Positions 38,335-47,847 of a stretch of DNA of 64,000 bases are shown here, in pieces. The stretch is from the NCBI GenBank assembly GCA_000433355.1, contig FR893161.1, positions 10,098-74,097 on the forward strand, written 5' to 3'. The stretch is from Alistipes sp. CAG:435 (lineage in GTDB: Bacteria; Bacteroidota; Bacteroidia; Bacteroidales; UBA932). Numbering within the stretch: the stretch's first letter is position 1; each line of letters begins with the position of its first letter. The notes beneath the pieces were generated by a model, which was given only the letters and a program-made list of their open reading frames with translations, had not been told where the DNA came from and searched no databases. The position numbers were made by a program, and so were the translations under genes.

Positions 38335-39825
38335 CTAATACTGTCCTGGAATATTCAGAGACTTGGCCGCTGACTCGCCGGCAAGGTAGCCGGTAGAGAA
38401 GGCGCACTGGAGATTGTAGCCGCCGGTATCGCAGTCCATATCGAGAACCTCGCCGCAAAGGTAGAGGCCTGGTTTGACGCGGGATTCCATCGTCTTCGGC
38501 ATCACCTCGTCCGTGGATATTCCTCCGGCCGTGATGACGCAACGTTCGTAGCCCACGAATCCAATGATCTCAAACTTCCAGTCTTTCAATGTTTTGGCCA
38601 AAAGGTCAAGATCGATGTCGTAGTAACGCCTCGGCTGGCGGCTGAAGCGATGATCAGGTCCTTTTGACCAGCTTTGCGAGCGGTAGCTGGCCGACCGGGC
38701 GCTGAGCCTGTCGGAACGTCCGTCCGCATATTCAGACTTCTTAAGATCAATCTTCATTATGTCCGGATTCCAAGCCTGGAAACCCGGGATAAGTTCCCAC
38801 GGCATCAGCTTGCCGAGCAGGATCCGGTACATTTCCTTGCCGTTCAGGCCACGGCCATCCTTCCATTGGCGGGTCCGGGGATCATTCTTGATCTCTTGCC
38901 AAAGTGCCTTGATGCGCCCTGTCAACTCATCCAACGACACGCCCGGCTTCAGGTCAAGCGAGAACGCCACCTTGCCGCCGTTCATCAAGGCCTTCACACA
39001 CTTACGGCTGACCTGAAACCCGATCGGTCCCTCGATTCCGCCATCAGTGAAGTCCACATCGCCGAACTCAGACTCGGACTTCGAGCCGTCAAAAGTCACG
39101 GTAAGGTTGACATTCTTCAGCTTCGCCCCTTTCAGAGCCTCGCCGCTTCCAGTCATCGGAGTCTCTCTATGAATATGTCCCTTCAAGTCCGTCTCCGGCC
39201 TGTCGATGATCTTGTAACCCTTTGGAACAAGGGCGGTCAACGACGGAAAGCACGGAGTGACATTATGCCCGAAGAACTTCGCCCATTTGTAGCCGTCACC
39301 TGTCGAACCGGTTCCCGGATAGGAAAGCCCCCCGGTCGCGATGATCAGTTTCGAGCATTCAAATGTCTCGCCATCAGCGCATCGGATCGAGAATCCCGGC
39401 AGAATGTCCGTCACCTCCCTGTCAGTCAGCAGCGTCACTCCGTGGCGCAGCACAACCTCAACGATAGTGTCAAGCACATCCGAGGCTCTGTGTGAATATG
39501 GGAACGCACGGTCACCTCTCTCGACAACGGTCTCAAGCCCGTTTCTCTCAAGGAAATCGATAGTGTTCTCCGGTGTGAAGTTGTAGAACGCCGGTTTCAC
39601 GAAATTAGGATTCGTGCGTATATGCTGTGAGAATTCGTTCCAGTCCTTGAGGTTCGTGAAGTTGCACCGTCCCTTTCCCGTAAACAGGATCTTCCTGCCC
39701 GGACGTGGCATCTTCTCCAAAACCGTGACTCGCGCTGAACTGCCGAGCGGAAGCGCCTTGACGGCACCGTAAGCGGCCATAAGCCCGGCCGCCCCGCCTC
39801 CGATGATGATAATATCTGAATACAT
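38335..39825 (-). CDS. BaiN/YhiN-family FAD-dependent oxidoreductase
   Basis: A 496-residue flavoprotein: IIIIGGGAAGLMAAYGA at the N terminus, then the family signature GRKILFTGKGRCNFTN, and a C-terminal GLYLCGEVLDMDCDTGGYN. The family (HI0933/YhiN, BaiN) is common but poorly defined; some members reduce bile acid intermediates. It is 80-90 residues longer than usual. A Ser/Arg-rich insert near residues 365-400 is encoded by a copy of the palindromic repeat (about 38700-38725). A TAACTTTG element at 39830-39837 lies only a few bases upstream of the ATG, so the transcript may be nearly leaderless. Confidence 0.85.
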   Translation of the reverse strand: MYSDIIIIGGGAAGLMAAYGAVKALPLGSSARVTVLEKMPRPGRKILFTGKGRCNFTNLKDWNEFSQHIRTNPNFVKPAFYNFTPENTIDFLERNGLETVVERGDRAFPYSHRASDVLDTIVEVVLRHGVTLLTDREVTDILPGFSIRCADGETFECSKLIIATGGLSYPGTGSTGDGYKWAKFFGHNVTPCFPSLTALVPKGYKIIDRPETDLKGHIHRETPMTGSGEALKGAKLKNVNLTVTFDGSKSESEFGDVDFTDGGIEGPIGFQVSRKCVKALMNGGKVAFSLDLKPGVSLDELTGRIKALWQEIKNDPRTRQWKDGRGLNGKEMYRILLGKLMPWELIPGFQAWNPDIMKIDLKKSEYADGRSDRLSARSASYRSQSWSKGPDHRFSRQPRRYYDIDLDLLAKTLKDWKFEIIGFVGYERCVITAGGISTDEVMPKTMESRVKPGLYLCGEVLDMDCDTGGYNLQCAFSTGYLAGESAAKSLNIPGQY

Positions 39826-39829
39826 AGTG

Positions 39830-39837
39830 CAAAGTTA
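39830..39837 (-). promoter_or_regulatory. -7 promoter element just upstream of the BaiN-family gene
   Basis: On the minus strand TAACTTTG ends 5 bases before the ATG at 39825, which predicts a nearly leaderless transcript. Confidence 0.45.
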
Positions 39838-39849
39838 AAAAATTTTACT

Positions 39850-39857
39850 TATCTTTG
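39850..39857 (+). promoter_or_regulatory. -7 promoter element of tRNA-Thr
   Basis: TATCTTTG matches TAnnTTTG and lies 28 bases upstream of tRNA-Thr. The -33 match is weak. Confidence 0.5.
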
Positions 39858-39885
39858 CAGTCCATTTCCATGAGAAATGCAGCAA

Positions 39886-39958
39886 GCCACTTTAGCTCAG
39901 TCGGTAGAGCAGCGCATTCGTAACGCGCAGGTCGTCAGTTCGAGCCTGATGAGTGGCT
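39886..39958 (+). tRNA. tRNA-Thr (anticodon CGT)
   Basis: Acceptor arms GCCACTT and GAGTGGC pair (one G-U). The anticodon loop reads TTCGTAA, giving CGT, and the T loop is TTCGAGC. The stem base next to the loop has an A-C mismatch, which I believe also occurs in other Thr(CGT) genes. CCA is not encoded. A hairpin GGGAAG...CTTCCC with CGCTTTTTG follows as a likely terminator. Confidence 0.88.
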
Positions 39959-40096
39959 CCGAAAGCGGGAAGTTCTGATTAGGGCTTCCCGCTTTTTGTT
40001 CCCGTACCTAAGATGCGATCGCCAAATATCTCATTATAAGCCAATTACAAAATCCTACCCTCTAATTTGAGAGGGCAGGATTCCACAATTTCCTCA

Positions 40097-40154
40097 TAAT
40101 CAATCAATAGGACTTCACCCCTCCAATCAATCAATCAATAGGATTTCCCCCTCC
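40097..40154. repeat. Two-copy tandem repeat of about 29 bases
   Basis: AATCAATCAATAGGACTTC with ACCCCTCC and AATCAATCAATAGGATTTCC with CCCTCC follow each other directly. No gene is visible in this intergenic stretch between tRNA-Thr and the GNAT-like gene. Confidence 0.6.
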
Positions 40155-40187
40155 GGCAATCAACAATTGCCAACCACCATTCATTTC

Positions 40188-40973
40188 TCAGTCCAGGTCC
40201 TTGATCATCCGGTCATAAAGATGGCCGAAAAAGAGGATCTCTCCGTCGGGGCGGAAGCCAAGGGCGGAATAGTAGGTGAAGAGGCCGGGCTTTACCTTAT
40301 CAACAATCAGGCTTATGCGGGGGAAGCCTTTCCGGCGGCCTTGCTCGATGCCGTCGAGCATCAGCAGGTGGCCTATGCGGTCGGTCGCGCCGGCATATTC
40401 AAAGGCCATCCGGCGGAACTCGGGGAGTACAGCCATACTGTCGAGATAGAACTCGCCGGGCAGACACTCCGGCTCCATTGAAAGAGCATCGGAGGAATTT
40501 TCGTCAGAAAACTGCTTGCCAATCGCTTGTGTTTCAGTGCTATCAACGGCATTTGAAGATAATTCCGCCCGATCAGTCAACCTGCCTGAACCATCGGCAG
40601 AATCAGAAGTTGAATCTTCTGCGGCAATATTCTCAAAAGCAGCGTTCAGCAGTCCCCAAGTAAAGCCCCTGAGCGGCTGATAGTCATCTCCTGAATATGC
40701 CGTCAGCGATCCCACTGCATTGCCTTCCACGCATGCGATCCTCGTTCTGGCGTATGAATATAACGTGTCGGGTCTGGCGCAAATCTCTCCGACGAGCTTG
40801 ACGGCACCCTGGACATTCAAAGATGTGGAGCCGAACTCGATCGCAGAGTCGGCATCCACATTGAAAACCTCATACCCCATCGCCGCAAGGACATTTCTTG
40901 CGATGAACTCGCCGTCTGACGGCCGGGCATCACGGATAGTGAATTTCCCCGTGGCAGATAAATTATTGAGCAT
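40188..40973 (-). CDS. GNAT-like acetyltransferase with low-complexity insert
   Basis: A 261-residue protein. The first 40 residues (FTIRDARPSDGEFIARNV) and the C-terminal part (FYLDSMAVLPEFRR, GIEQGRRKGFPRISLIVD, LFTYYSALGFRPDGEI) follow the GNAT acetyltransferase pattern. Residues about 112-165 are Ser/Asp/Glu-rich and look like an insertion between strands. The acetyl-CoA loop (usually R/QxxGxG/A) is not obvious, so activity is uncertain. Substrate unknown. Confidence 0.65.
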   Translation of the reverse strand: MLNNLSATGKFTIRDARPSDGEFIARNVLAAMGYEVFNVDADSAIEFGSTSLNVQGAVKLVGEICARPDTLYSYARTRIACVEGNAVGSLTAYSGDDYQPLRGFTWGLLNAAFENIAAEDSTSDSADGSGRLTDRAELSSNAVDSTETQAIGKQFSDENSSDALSMEPECLPGEFYLDSMAVLPEFRRMAFEYAGATDRIGHLLMLDGIEQGRRKGFPRISLIVDKVKPGLFTYYSALGFRPDGEILFFGHLYDRMIKDLD

Positions 40974-41120
40974 AAAATCTTTACGTTATCACCTATGATT
41001 CATTTCCACTATAGGTAAACATCTATTCACACCATTATCAAGACAATAGGTGCCACGACTTTTCAAGGTCTCATTCTGGCACGCTCAGTGACAAGGCTGG
41101 CCTATCGCCAAAAAAGTCGC

Positions 41121-42785
41121 CTAACTGATGAACTGAGCCTCAAGAGCCTTAAGTTTTGCATCAGCGTCCGGCCCCTTGGCCCCGAAGTAGAACTTGATCT
41201 TCGGTTCGGTTCCGGAAGGACGGACGGAAACGATGTCGCCATCCTCGTTGAAGAACTGGAGGACATTGGACTTCTGGAGTCCGGTCTTCTCCGGCTCGTT
41301 GTAGTCGATGACCTTGATGACCTTCGAGCCGACAATCTCTGCCGGAGGGTTCTGCCTCAGGTCTGCCATAATCTTCTGGATCTCCTCGGCTCCGCTCTTG
41401 CCCTTGCGGACCAAAGACACCAGCGACTCCTTGCGGTAGCCATATTCAGAATATATCCTTTGGAGCAGCTGATAGAGGGTCAGGCCCTGCTCGGCGGCCC
41501 AAGCGGCGCACTCGGCAACCATTATGCAGGCTACCGGAGCGTCCTTGTCGCGCACGAACTCACCGACATTGAAGCCGTAGCTTTCCTCACCGCCGCAGAT
41601 GAACTCGCCCTTGCCCTCGTTCTCGCGCACGATCTCCTCAATGTACTTGAATCCGGTCAGCACATCGTAGCACTTCACTCCGAAACTACGGCCGATCTCG
41701 GCGATCAGCTCAGTCGTCACGATGGTCTTGGCGATGTACTTCGTGGAATCCAGCTTGCCGAGTTCCTTCCAGCGGGTGAGGATGTAATATGTCAGGATGG
41801 ATCCTGTCTGGTTGCCGTTCAGCTGAACCATCTTGCCTTCGTTGTCACGAACAGCGATTCCAAGGCGGTCAGCGTCAGGGTCGGAGGCCATCACGATGTC
41901 AGCCCCCTTTTTGTCGGCCATTTCCAGAGCCATCTTCATAGCGGCAGGCTCCTCCGGATTCGGGGATACAACTGTCGGGAAGTCCCCGTCACTAATGTCC
42001 TGATCAGGCACGTGGATAACATTCTCGAAACCAAGGCGTTTCAGAGCCTCTGGCACAATGCGGACTCCTGCTCCGTGAAGCGGAGTGTAAACGATCTTCA
42101 AGTCCTTATGCTTCTCACGAGCCTCAGGGCTGAGGGTCAGTGAAATGATGTCAGAAAGGTAAGCGTCATCCATCTCCTTGCCCATCAGCTCAACCTCTCC
42201 GCAATGCTCTTTCTTCTCGAACATCACCTGAGAGGGGTCGGTGATCCTGTTGACCTCATTGATGATCTCCTGATCCACCGGCGCGGTGATCTGCGCACCG
42301 TCAGACCAATAAACCTTATACCCGTTATATTCCTTAGGATTATGCGAGGCTGTGACCATCACTCCGGCAACCGCACCCATCTTGCGGATGGAGTAGCTCA
42401 ATTCCGGCGTAGGACGCAGATTTTCGAATATGAACACGTGCAATCCGTTGGCGCTGAATATGTCAGCGGCGATCTTGGCGAACAGCTTGGAGTTGTTGCG
42501 GCTGTCGTAGGAAATGCAGACGCGGATGTCATCCCCGGAAACTTTCTTAAGAATATAGTTGGCCAGTCCCTGCGTGGCCATTCCGACGGTATATTTGTTC
42601 ATCCTGTTGGTTCCGACTCCCATAATGCCCCTGAGGCCACCGGTGCCAAACTCCAAAGTCTTGTAGAATGCGTCCTCGAACCCCGCCGGATCATTGTTCC
42701 GCAGCTCGATCACCTTCATCTTGGTTTCCTGATCGAAATCCCCTTCCAGCCATTTCCTGGCGTTCTCGTTGTAATCCTGTGCCAT
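41121..42785 (-). CDS. Phosphoglucomutase/phosphomannomutase family enzyme
   Basis: A 554-residue alpha-D-phosphohexomutase. The phosphoserine loop is TASHNPKEYNGYKVYW, the metal loop is DPDADRLGIAV, the sugar loop is GGEESYGF, and the phosphate-binding C terminus has VSVRPSGTEPKIKFYF. Length fits the PGM2-like group that interconverts glucose-1- and glucose-6-phosphate. Divergent from the methyltransferase gene, with promoter elements for both in the gap. Confidence 0.92.
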   Translation of the reverse strand: MAQDYNENARKWLEGDFDQETKMKVIELRNNDPAGFEDAFYKTLEFGTGGLRGIMGVGTNRMNKYTVGMATQGLANYILKKVSGDDIRVCISYDSRNNSKLFAKIAADIFSANGLHVFIFENLRPTPELSYSIRKMGAVAGVMVTASHNPKEYNGYKVYWSDGAQITAPVDQEIINEVNRITDPSQVMFEKKEHCGEVELMGKEMDDAYLSDIISLTLSPEAREKHKDLKIVYTPLHGAGVRIVPEALKRLGFENVIHVPDQDISDGDFPTVVSPNPEEPAAMKMALEMADKKGADIVMASDPDADRLGIAVRDNEGKMVQLNGNQTGSILTYYILTRWKELGKLDSTKYIAKTIVTTELIAEIGRSFGVKCYDVLTGFKYIEEIVRENEGKGEFICGGEESYGFNVGEFVRDKDAPVACIMVAECAAWAAEQGLTLYQLLQRIYSEYGYRKESLVSLVRKGKSGAEEIQKIMADLRQNPPAEIVGSKVIKVIDYNEPEKTGLQKSNVLQFFNEDGDIVSVRPSGTEPKIKFYFGAKGPDADAKLKALEAQFIS

Positions 42786-42849
42786 AATATTCTCGTTTTA
42801 TTATCTTGTCTTGTTGCCGTACGGCCTGACCATCAAACCATACTGATTA

Positions 42850-42857
42850 CAAATTTA
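42850..42857 (-). promoter_or_regulatory. -7 promoter element of the phosphohexomutase gene
   Basis: On the minus strand TAAATTTG matches TAnnTTTG, about 65 bases before the ATG at 42785. Confidence 0.5.
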
Positions 42858-42882
42858 CTCAAATTATTTGGCAATATTTGTC

Positions 42883-42890
42883 TATTTTTG
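42883..42890 (+). promoter_or_regulatory. -7 promoter element of the THUMP-like methyltransferase
   Basis: TATTTTTG matches TAnnTTTG and lies 8 bases before the ATG at 42899, predicting a nearly leaderless transcript. Confidence 0.45.
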
Positions 42891-42898
42891 CGTCAGAT

Positions 42899-44362
42899 AT
42901 GGACAGTTTCGAGAAATTCATAGTTGAGAACGGGAACGCGGACACGGTGCGGCTGGTGATGGCGTGCAAGGAGTGGCCTGTGCCTGAGGATGCGGAGCTG
43001 GCGGAGTTGAATGCGAAATCATTGGCTGTCAACACAATTGAAGGGCGGAGGAGGCTGCGGAAGAAACTGCCGGAATGGGTGGCGTGCACGGGGCTGGTCT
43101 ATCCTTCATCGCTTTGCGCGGAGCAGTGCAGCTCATCGGACACGGCGCGGTACAAGGCTTCGATTGTTCAAAGAATCTTTAATGAATATGTTGGGACAGT
43201 CGCTTCGATGGTTGGTGACCCTTGTCGAACCACAGGCTCAGCGACCAAAGGGACAGAATCAGTGCCCGACAAAAACAGCCCTACGACCAGAAACCAATCG
43301 GTCACTGAGCTTGCCGAAGTGACCATACCAAGCAGAGGCAAGGTGGCCGACCTGACGGGAGGACTGGGAGTGGACTCGTGGGCGTTCAGCGAAGTGGCGG
43401 AGGAAGTGCTTTACAATGAGATGAATCCGGCGCTTGCTGCGGCAGCAAGACACAATTTCAAGGCGCTGGGAGTCACGAATATATTCATAAAAAATTCGGA
43501 GGCGACATCAGACTCGCTCAAGGACATCTTCGGAGACTTCAGACCGGATGTCATATTCCTTGATCCCGCGAGAAGGGACTCCGCCGGGAAGAAGGTGTTT
43601 CTGTTGGAAGATTGCTCGCCTGATGTGCTGAAGATTCTGCCGGAACTGTTCGGAATCAGCAGGTTCGTACTCCTTAAACTCTCCCCTATGGCTGACATCA
43701 CGATGGCTGTTGAGAGGCTGGACAGGACTTATGAGGAATATCTTGAAAAGGCTTCCGGGAAAGGGTGGAACGGGCAGTGGGTGCGTGAGGTTCACGTGGT
43801 GGCCAGCGGCGGAGAATGCAAGGAGCTGCTGATTCTGTTGGACGGGGAATGGAATGAAGGATATTCATTGACCTGTCGGGAAGATGGCAAGACGCTGACA
43901 TTCAAGCCAGAGGAAATCACCAAGGCTAAAGCCGGTTATCCGGATTCGACCTTCGCAAGGATTATCTTCGAGCCGGGAAAATCGCTGACAAAGGCGGGGG
44001 TGTCCAACGCCATCTGCGAAAGGTTCGGGCTTGTCAAGCTGGCTCGGTTCACGCATCTTTACACAATCAGTGAGCCGCTGTCCGACAGCGAATCAGAGCA
44101 ACGTACGGCACCGCTTAAAGATTTCGGCAAAGTCTTTTATGTAAAGGAGATCCTTCCTCTCAACAAGTCTTCGATGAAGGATGTCGGAAAGCGCTACCCG
44201 CATTCAGAAGTTTCCGCCAAGAACATCCCGATGTCCAGCGATGAACTCCGCACCCGCCTGAAAGTCAAGTCAGGCGATGACGCGCACATCTTCGGAGTCC
44301 GTATCGAAACACCCTATAACGAAGACAACTACCTGATTGTCACGGAGCCGTCCGGTCACTGA
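42899..44362 (+). CDS. Class I SAM methyltransferase with THUMP-like domain
   Basis: A 487-residue protein. The Rossmann SAM site is VADLTGGLGVDSWAF, followed by VIFLDPARRD as motif IV and LLKLSPMADI. The C-terminal part (VHVVASGGECKELLILL onward, ending in FGVRIETPYNEDNYLIV) fits the THUMP-like domain of a family often found in Bacteroidetes, probably an RNA methyltransferase. Residues about 95-150 are a Thr/Ser-rich insert encoded by the palindromic repeat (43188-43335). I start at ATG 42899; a start 21 bases upstream lies inside the predicted promoter. Confidence 0.82.
   Translation: MDSFEKFIVENGNADTVRLVMACKEWPVPEDAELAELNAKSLAVNTIEGRRRLRKKLPEWVACTGLVYPSSLCAEQCSSSDTARYKASIVQRIFNEYVGTVASMVGDPCRTTGSATKGTESVPDKNSPTTRNQSVTELAEVTIPSRGKVADLTGGLGVDSWAFSEVAEEVLYNEMNPALAAAARHNFKALGVTNIFIKNSEATSDSLKDIFGDFRPDVIFLDPARRDSAGKKVFLLEDCSPDVLKILPELFGISRFVLLKLSPMADITMAVERLDRTYEEYLEKASGKGWNGQWVREVHVVASGGECKELLILLDGEWNEGYSLTCREDGKTLTFKPEEITKAKAGYPDSTFARIIFEPGKSLTKAGVSNAICERFGLVKLARFTHLYTISEPLSDSESEQRTAPLKDFGKVFYVKEILPLNKSSMKDVGKRYPHSEVSAKNIPMSSDELRTRLKVKSGDDAHIFGVRIETPYNEDNYLIVTEPSGH
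43188..43335 (+). repeat. In-frame palindromic repeat insertion inside the methyltransferase gene
   Basis: Three partial copies: TCGCTTCGATGGTTGGTGAC, then CTTGTCGAACCACAGGCTCA with GCGACC, then GGTCACTGAGCTTGCCGAAG with TGACC, whose arms GGTCACT/AGTGACC are perfect. The frame stays open and the protein stretch is low complexity just before the SAM-binding motif. Confidence 0.7.
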
Positions 44363-44373
44363 GCCTGTTAGAA

Positions 44374-45597
44374 CTAAAGTATCCCGCGGATGAAGTCGTT
44401 GATGTCGGCGGAAGGGATGCCAAGGACTTTGAATATGTCGGAATAGTTTTGGCATCCAAGGAGATTCTTGACCTTGGAACGGCCTTGCTGGACAATGGTA
44501 TATTCCACAATGGCCGCACCAATAATACCTTCCAAAGGAACAACCGCGGCAGTCACACCGTCCTCTCCAGAGACCGGAATCGAAAGGTCATAGAAATTGT
44601 CATCATTTGAAAGGTCCAGGTCCTTCTTGGACGCAAGATAGCGGCGGAGCGAGGCCTTGATGTCTGAATATGAAAGGTCCATATAACCGCCATAATAAGC
44701 GGCGACGCCTTCCTGAACCATCGGCAGGGCCTTTGGCCAAGAGGATTTGATGAGCAGAAGGGCCACATCGTGCCTGTCATCCCAATAGTTCGAGAGGACG
44801 ATGTCCGAACCAAAAGTCCGGCCGTAGAACGCTCTGTCAGAGTTTTTTCCAGATGCGGAACTCATCAAAGGATTGGAATATGCGTTGAACAAGATTCCTG
44901 ACAGACGCTCGCACTGATCCACAGACGGAGCCACCACATAACGCAAAGGGCCTTGAAACTCAGGAGCATATTCATTGATGAACCTTGTGGCAAATGTAGC
45001 CAATCCGGAGGCGGCCTTTTTAGGCACTCCGCAACCTGGAACGCAATAATATTCAATGCCCTTGAATATGGTTTTCGTCAAAGACGGGAATTCCGCGTCC
45101 AGCCAGTTACACAGCCGGAAAGGATTGTTTTTACCACCATTGCCTGATGCCACAGCCTTGACACAGACGCGGAGGACAGCTTCCACCCAGTTGTCATATT
45201 CCTCGCCCGGAAGTTTGCTGAACGTGGCCGCGATCAATTCGTAGGTGCCGCCGCCGAGTTTCCGGATGTCAAGAATCCTGTTCTCGCGGAAAGAGGCGTA
45301 GAGGAGGTTGCCGTCATCGAATTCCTGAAGGTAGTCAGGTGAGCCGTCCACCCAGAAGGAACGCCGGCGGGCCTCGTCCACCGAAGAGGAAGTGAACGAC
45401 TCGACATAGCCTTTCCAAAGTTCGGCGACCATACGCACTGAGTCTTTCTCGGCGCGGGGCATATATTCCAAATCCACTTTGTAGGGCCTTAGGCCTGGGA
45501 TTTGGGCGCTGCGGGTCACCTCCTGGGCGGCGCAGAAGGGAAATGCGGCCGCCGCCAAGGCGATGGATAATGCTATTCTTTGAATATTTCTCTTCAT
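44374..45597 (-). CDS. Secreted hypothetical protein
   Basis: A 407-residue protein with a signal peptide (IALSIALAAAAFPFCAAQ). The mature part is mixed alpha/beta with several Cys residues (CVKAVA, LCNWL, YYCVPGCGVP, QCERL). No catalytic signature such as HExxH is visible. It lies 58 bases downstream of the S9 peptidase on the same strand and they may be co-transcribed. No family recognised. Confidence 0.65.
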   Translation of the reverse strand: MKRNIQRIALSIALAAAAFPFCAAQEVTRSAQIPGLRPYKVDLEYMPRAEKDSVRMVAELWKGYVESFTSSSVDEARRRSFWVDGSPDYLQEFDDGNLLYASFRENRILDIRKLGGGTYELIAATFSKLPGEEYDNWVEAVLRVCVKAVASGNGGKNNPFRLCNWLDAEFPSLTKTIFKGIEYYCVPGCGVPKKAASGLATFATRFINEYAPEFQGPLRYVVAPSVDQCERLSGILFNAYSNPLMSSASGKNSDRAFYGRTFGSDIVLSNYWDDRHDVALLLIKSSWPKALPMVQEGVAAYYGGYMDLSYSDIKASLRRYLASKKDLDLSNDDNFYDLSIPVSGEDGVTAAVVPLEGIIGAAIVEYTIVQQGRSKVKNLLGCQNYSDIFKVLGIPSADINDFIRGIL

Positions 45598-45619
45598 ATT
45601 ATGGGTATTACTTCGTTCG

Positions 45620-45647
45620 GGATGTCACTTCGACAGGCTCAGTGCCC
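45620..45647. repeat. Intergenic copy of the palindromic repeat
   Basis: GTCACTTCGACAGGCTCAGT followed by GCCCC lies between the secreted hypothetical gene and the S9 peptidase. It is a near match to the 53287-53311 copy. Confidence 0.65.
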
Positions 45648-45655
45648 CAACGTCC

Positions 45656-47779
45656 CTACTCCCCTTTCAAGTACTTGAGCCAGAACGCCCTGTTGGCCTC
45701 AGAAAAATGTTTCCCCTGATAGCCACGGTACCCGTGCATCCCATCCGGATAGATCATCAATTCAAACTTCTTGCCAGCCTTCTGAAGAGCATCCACCAAT
45801 AGCAACGTGTTCTGGAAATGCACGTTATCGTCCCCCGTCCCGTGCGTGAGTTTGAGCATCACCGACCCGTCGTAGTTCTTCTCCGTGACAGGATAGTTGG
45901 CCGCGCTGGCGACAACCTTGGTCGAAGCGTACCCCTCCGGGTTATTGGCCGGAGTGTCCATAAACCTTTCCGTGTAGTGAGTGTCGTAAAGCGCCCAGTC
46001 ATAGACTCCTCCGCCGGCGATTCCGTAATGGAAAGCGTCCGGATGATTCATCACCAGAAGAGCCGTCATCGTGCCACCAAAAGAGAAGCCCTCAACGCCG
46101 ATCTTGTCGCCTTGCACGTACGAAAGCGACTTGAGATATTCAGCCCACTCCACAAAATCCAGGACCTCACGCTCATCCAAGCGCCTGTAGATCTGATCCA
46201 GACCTTTGCGGCCGTTATGCCCCGAAGCACGGCAATCAGCCACGACCTCAATGATCCCGTTCTCGGCGTACCACTGATAATAAAGCGGACTGCGGAACCG
46301 GTCATTCACCTGAGGAGAGTCCGGGCCACCGTAGATGTCCACGTGAACCGGATATTTCTTGGTAGCGTCAAAATCCTTAGGATAGACAATCATCGCCGGA
46401 AGCACAAGCCCGTCCTTGGTCGTCATCGTAATATGCTCAGGCAAAGCGTAATCCGAAGCGTCGAAATTCTCTCCGGCCATATCCGCCACCTTGAATGACT
46501 TCGCGACTTTCCTCAAATCATAGATCCAGACCTGCGATGGTGTCCTGGAATTGCTGGCCAAGGCAACGGCGTACCTCTGGTCCGGCGAGACCTTGACGGA
46601 AGCGACATTCATTGAAGGATCCGAAATATTCCTGATAACTCCTTTGCATACTGAATATAGCCCGCTACGCACACGGGAGTCACGCTCGGCGACGAAAAGC
46701 ACCTCCGAAGAACTGCCGTCAAACCCTTTGACCGCCTTGCCTTCCTTAACGTCCACAAGCGACATCCGCCAGTTCTCCCCGTCGGTCAGACGCTTCAAAA
46801 CAGCACCGTCATAAGAGAGGTAATATATTTGCTGCCAATCGGTTTCAAACGAACGAACCATATATATTCCATCCCGTCCGAACAGCATCCCGTCAATCCA
46901 GTCCAGCCACGTCTTATAGGTCTCGTGGTAGATGTGCTTCTTCGAACCGTCCACCGGCGACACTGCGTAAAGGTCGAGCGTGTTCTGCGTCCTCGGTTCT
47001 CTCTGAATATAAAAGGCCTCGCTGTCGGCCCCCCAAAACGGAGTCCCGAAATACTGGTCGTCATTCTCGTCGAAGTCCGCCCAAGCGGTGAAGCCATTTT
47101 GAATATTCACGATCCCGATCCGCACCTTAGGGTTGTTGTCGCCGCACTTAGGGTAGCGCGTCATACGGACCGAGCCTCCCGTCGGGGACACGTTCGGCAA
47201 AGCCACCGCAGCCCCGGCGTTCTGTGAATATGCCAGCCCCATCCCCGAACGGTCAGCGTCCTCAGCGAACGGTGAATATATCGGAAATACCGGAACCTCC
47301 GAATTGTCAAAACGATAGAATCCTATCTTCTTGGAGTCCGGCGACCACCAGAACGCGCAATAATGGGTAGGTCTGCCCAGAATCTCCTCATAATACACCC
47401 AAGAAGAGTAGCCGTTCAGAATCACGTCCGACCCGTCGAACGTCAGCTGGGTCTCCCCCTTCGTCGCGATGTCCACAACCCAAAGGTTGTTGTCCCTCGT
47501 GAACGCCATCTTCGTGGAGTCCGGTGAATATGTCAGGTTGACAGCCCCGTCCGGCCTGAACGGGAAATCCGTGAACTTCGCCGGATAGCTTATCCCCTCA
47601 GTAACCTTTCCCGTCACCGCATTGACAGAAAAGTCTTTAGCCCCCGTGAAAGAGTAATCATAAGTCAATGCCACCTCATTCTTTCCCACCCATTTCCAAG
47701 CGGAAGGAACATCATTGAAATCCTTGGCCGAGGCAGCCACGGACACCAGTAAAACCAGAGCGATCAAACACTTTTTCAT
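45656..47779 (-). CDS. Secreted S9 peptidase, DPP-IV type (second paralogue)
   Basis: A 707-residue exported peptidase with signal peptide LIALVLLVSVAASA. A beta-propeller (DPPIV_N) contains YSPDSTKMAFTRD and FWWSPDSKKIGFYR. The hydrolase domain has GVEGFSFGGTMT (Ser), HGTGDDNVHFQN (Asp) and DGMHGYRG (His). It should release X-Pro dipeptides. I start at ATG 47779, which opens the signal peptide and lies inside GAATATG; the longer frame to 47851 has no signal peptide. Confidence 0.88.
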   Translation of the reverse strand: MKKCLIALVLLVSVAASAKDFNDVPSAWKWVGKNEVALTYDYSFTGAKDFSVNAVTGKVTEGISYPAKFTDFPFRPDGAVNLTYSPDSTKMAFTRDNNLWVVDIATKGETQLTFDGSDVILNGYSSWVYYEEILGRPTHYCAFWWSPDSKKIGFYRFDNSEVPVFPIYSPFAEDADRSGMGLAYSQNAGAAVALPNVSPTGGSVRMTRYPKCGDNNPKVRIGIVNIQNGFTAWADFDENDDQYFGTPFWGADSEAFYIQREPRTQNTLDLYAVSPVDGSKKHIYHETYKTWLDWIDGMLFGRDGIYMVRSFETDWQQIYYLSYDGAVLKRLTDGENWRMSLVDVKEGKAVKGFDGSSSEVLFVAERDSRVRSGLYSVCKGVIRNISDPSMNVASVKVSPDQRYAVALASNSRTPSQVWIYDLRKVAKSFKVADMAGENFDASDYALPEHITMTTKDGLVLPAMIVYPKDFDATKKYPVHVDIYGGPDSPQVNDRFRSPLYYQWYAENGIIEVVADCRASGHNGRKGLDQIYRRLDEREVLDFVEWAEYLKSLSYVQGDKIGVEGFSFGGTMTALLVMNHPDAFHYGIAGGGVYDWALYDTHYTERFMDTPANNPEGYASTKVVASAANYPVTEKNYDGSVMLKLTHGTGDDNVHFQNTLLLVDALQKAGKKFELMIYPDGMHGYRGYQGKHFSEANRAFWLKYLKGE

Positions 47780-47847
47780 ATTCAAAACGTATTTTTTCAA
47801 ATCAACATCACAATTTATGGATAATTTTCCCATTCCGCAACAGTGGG

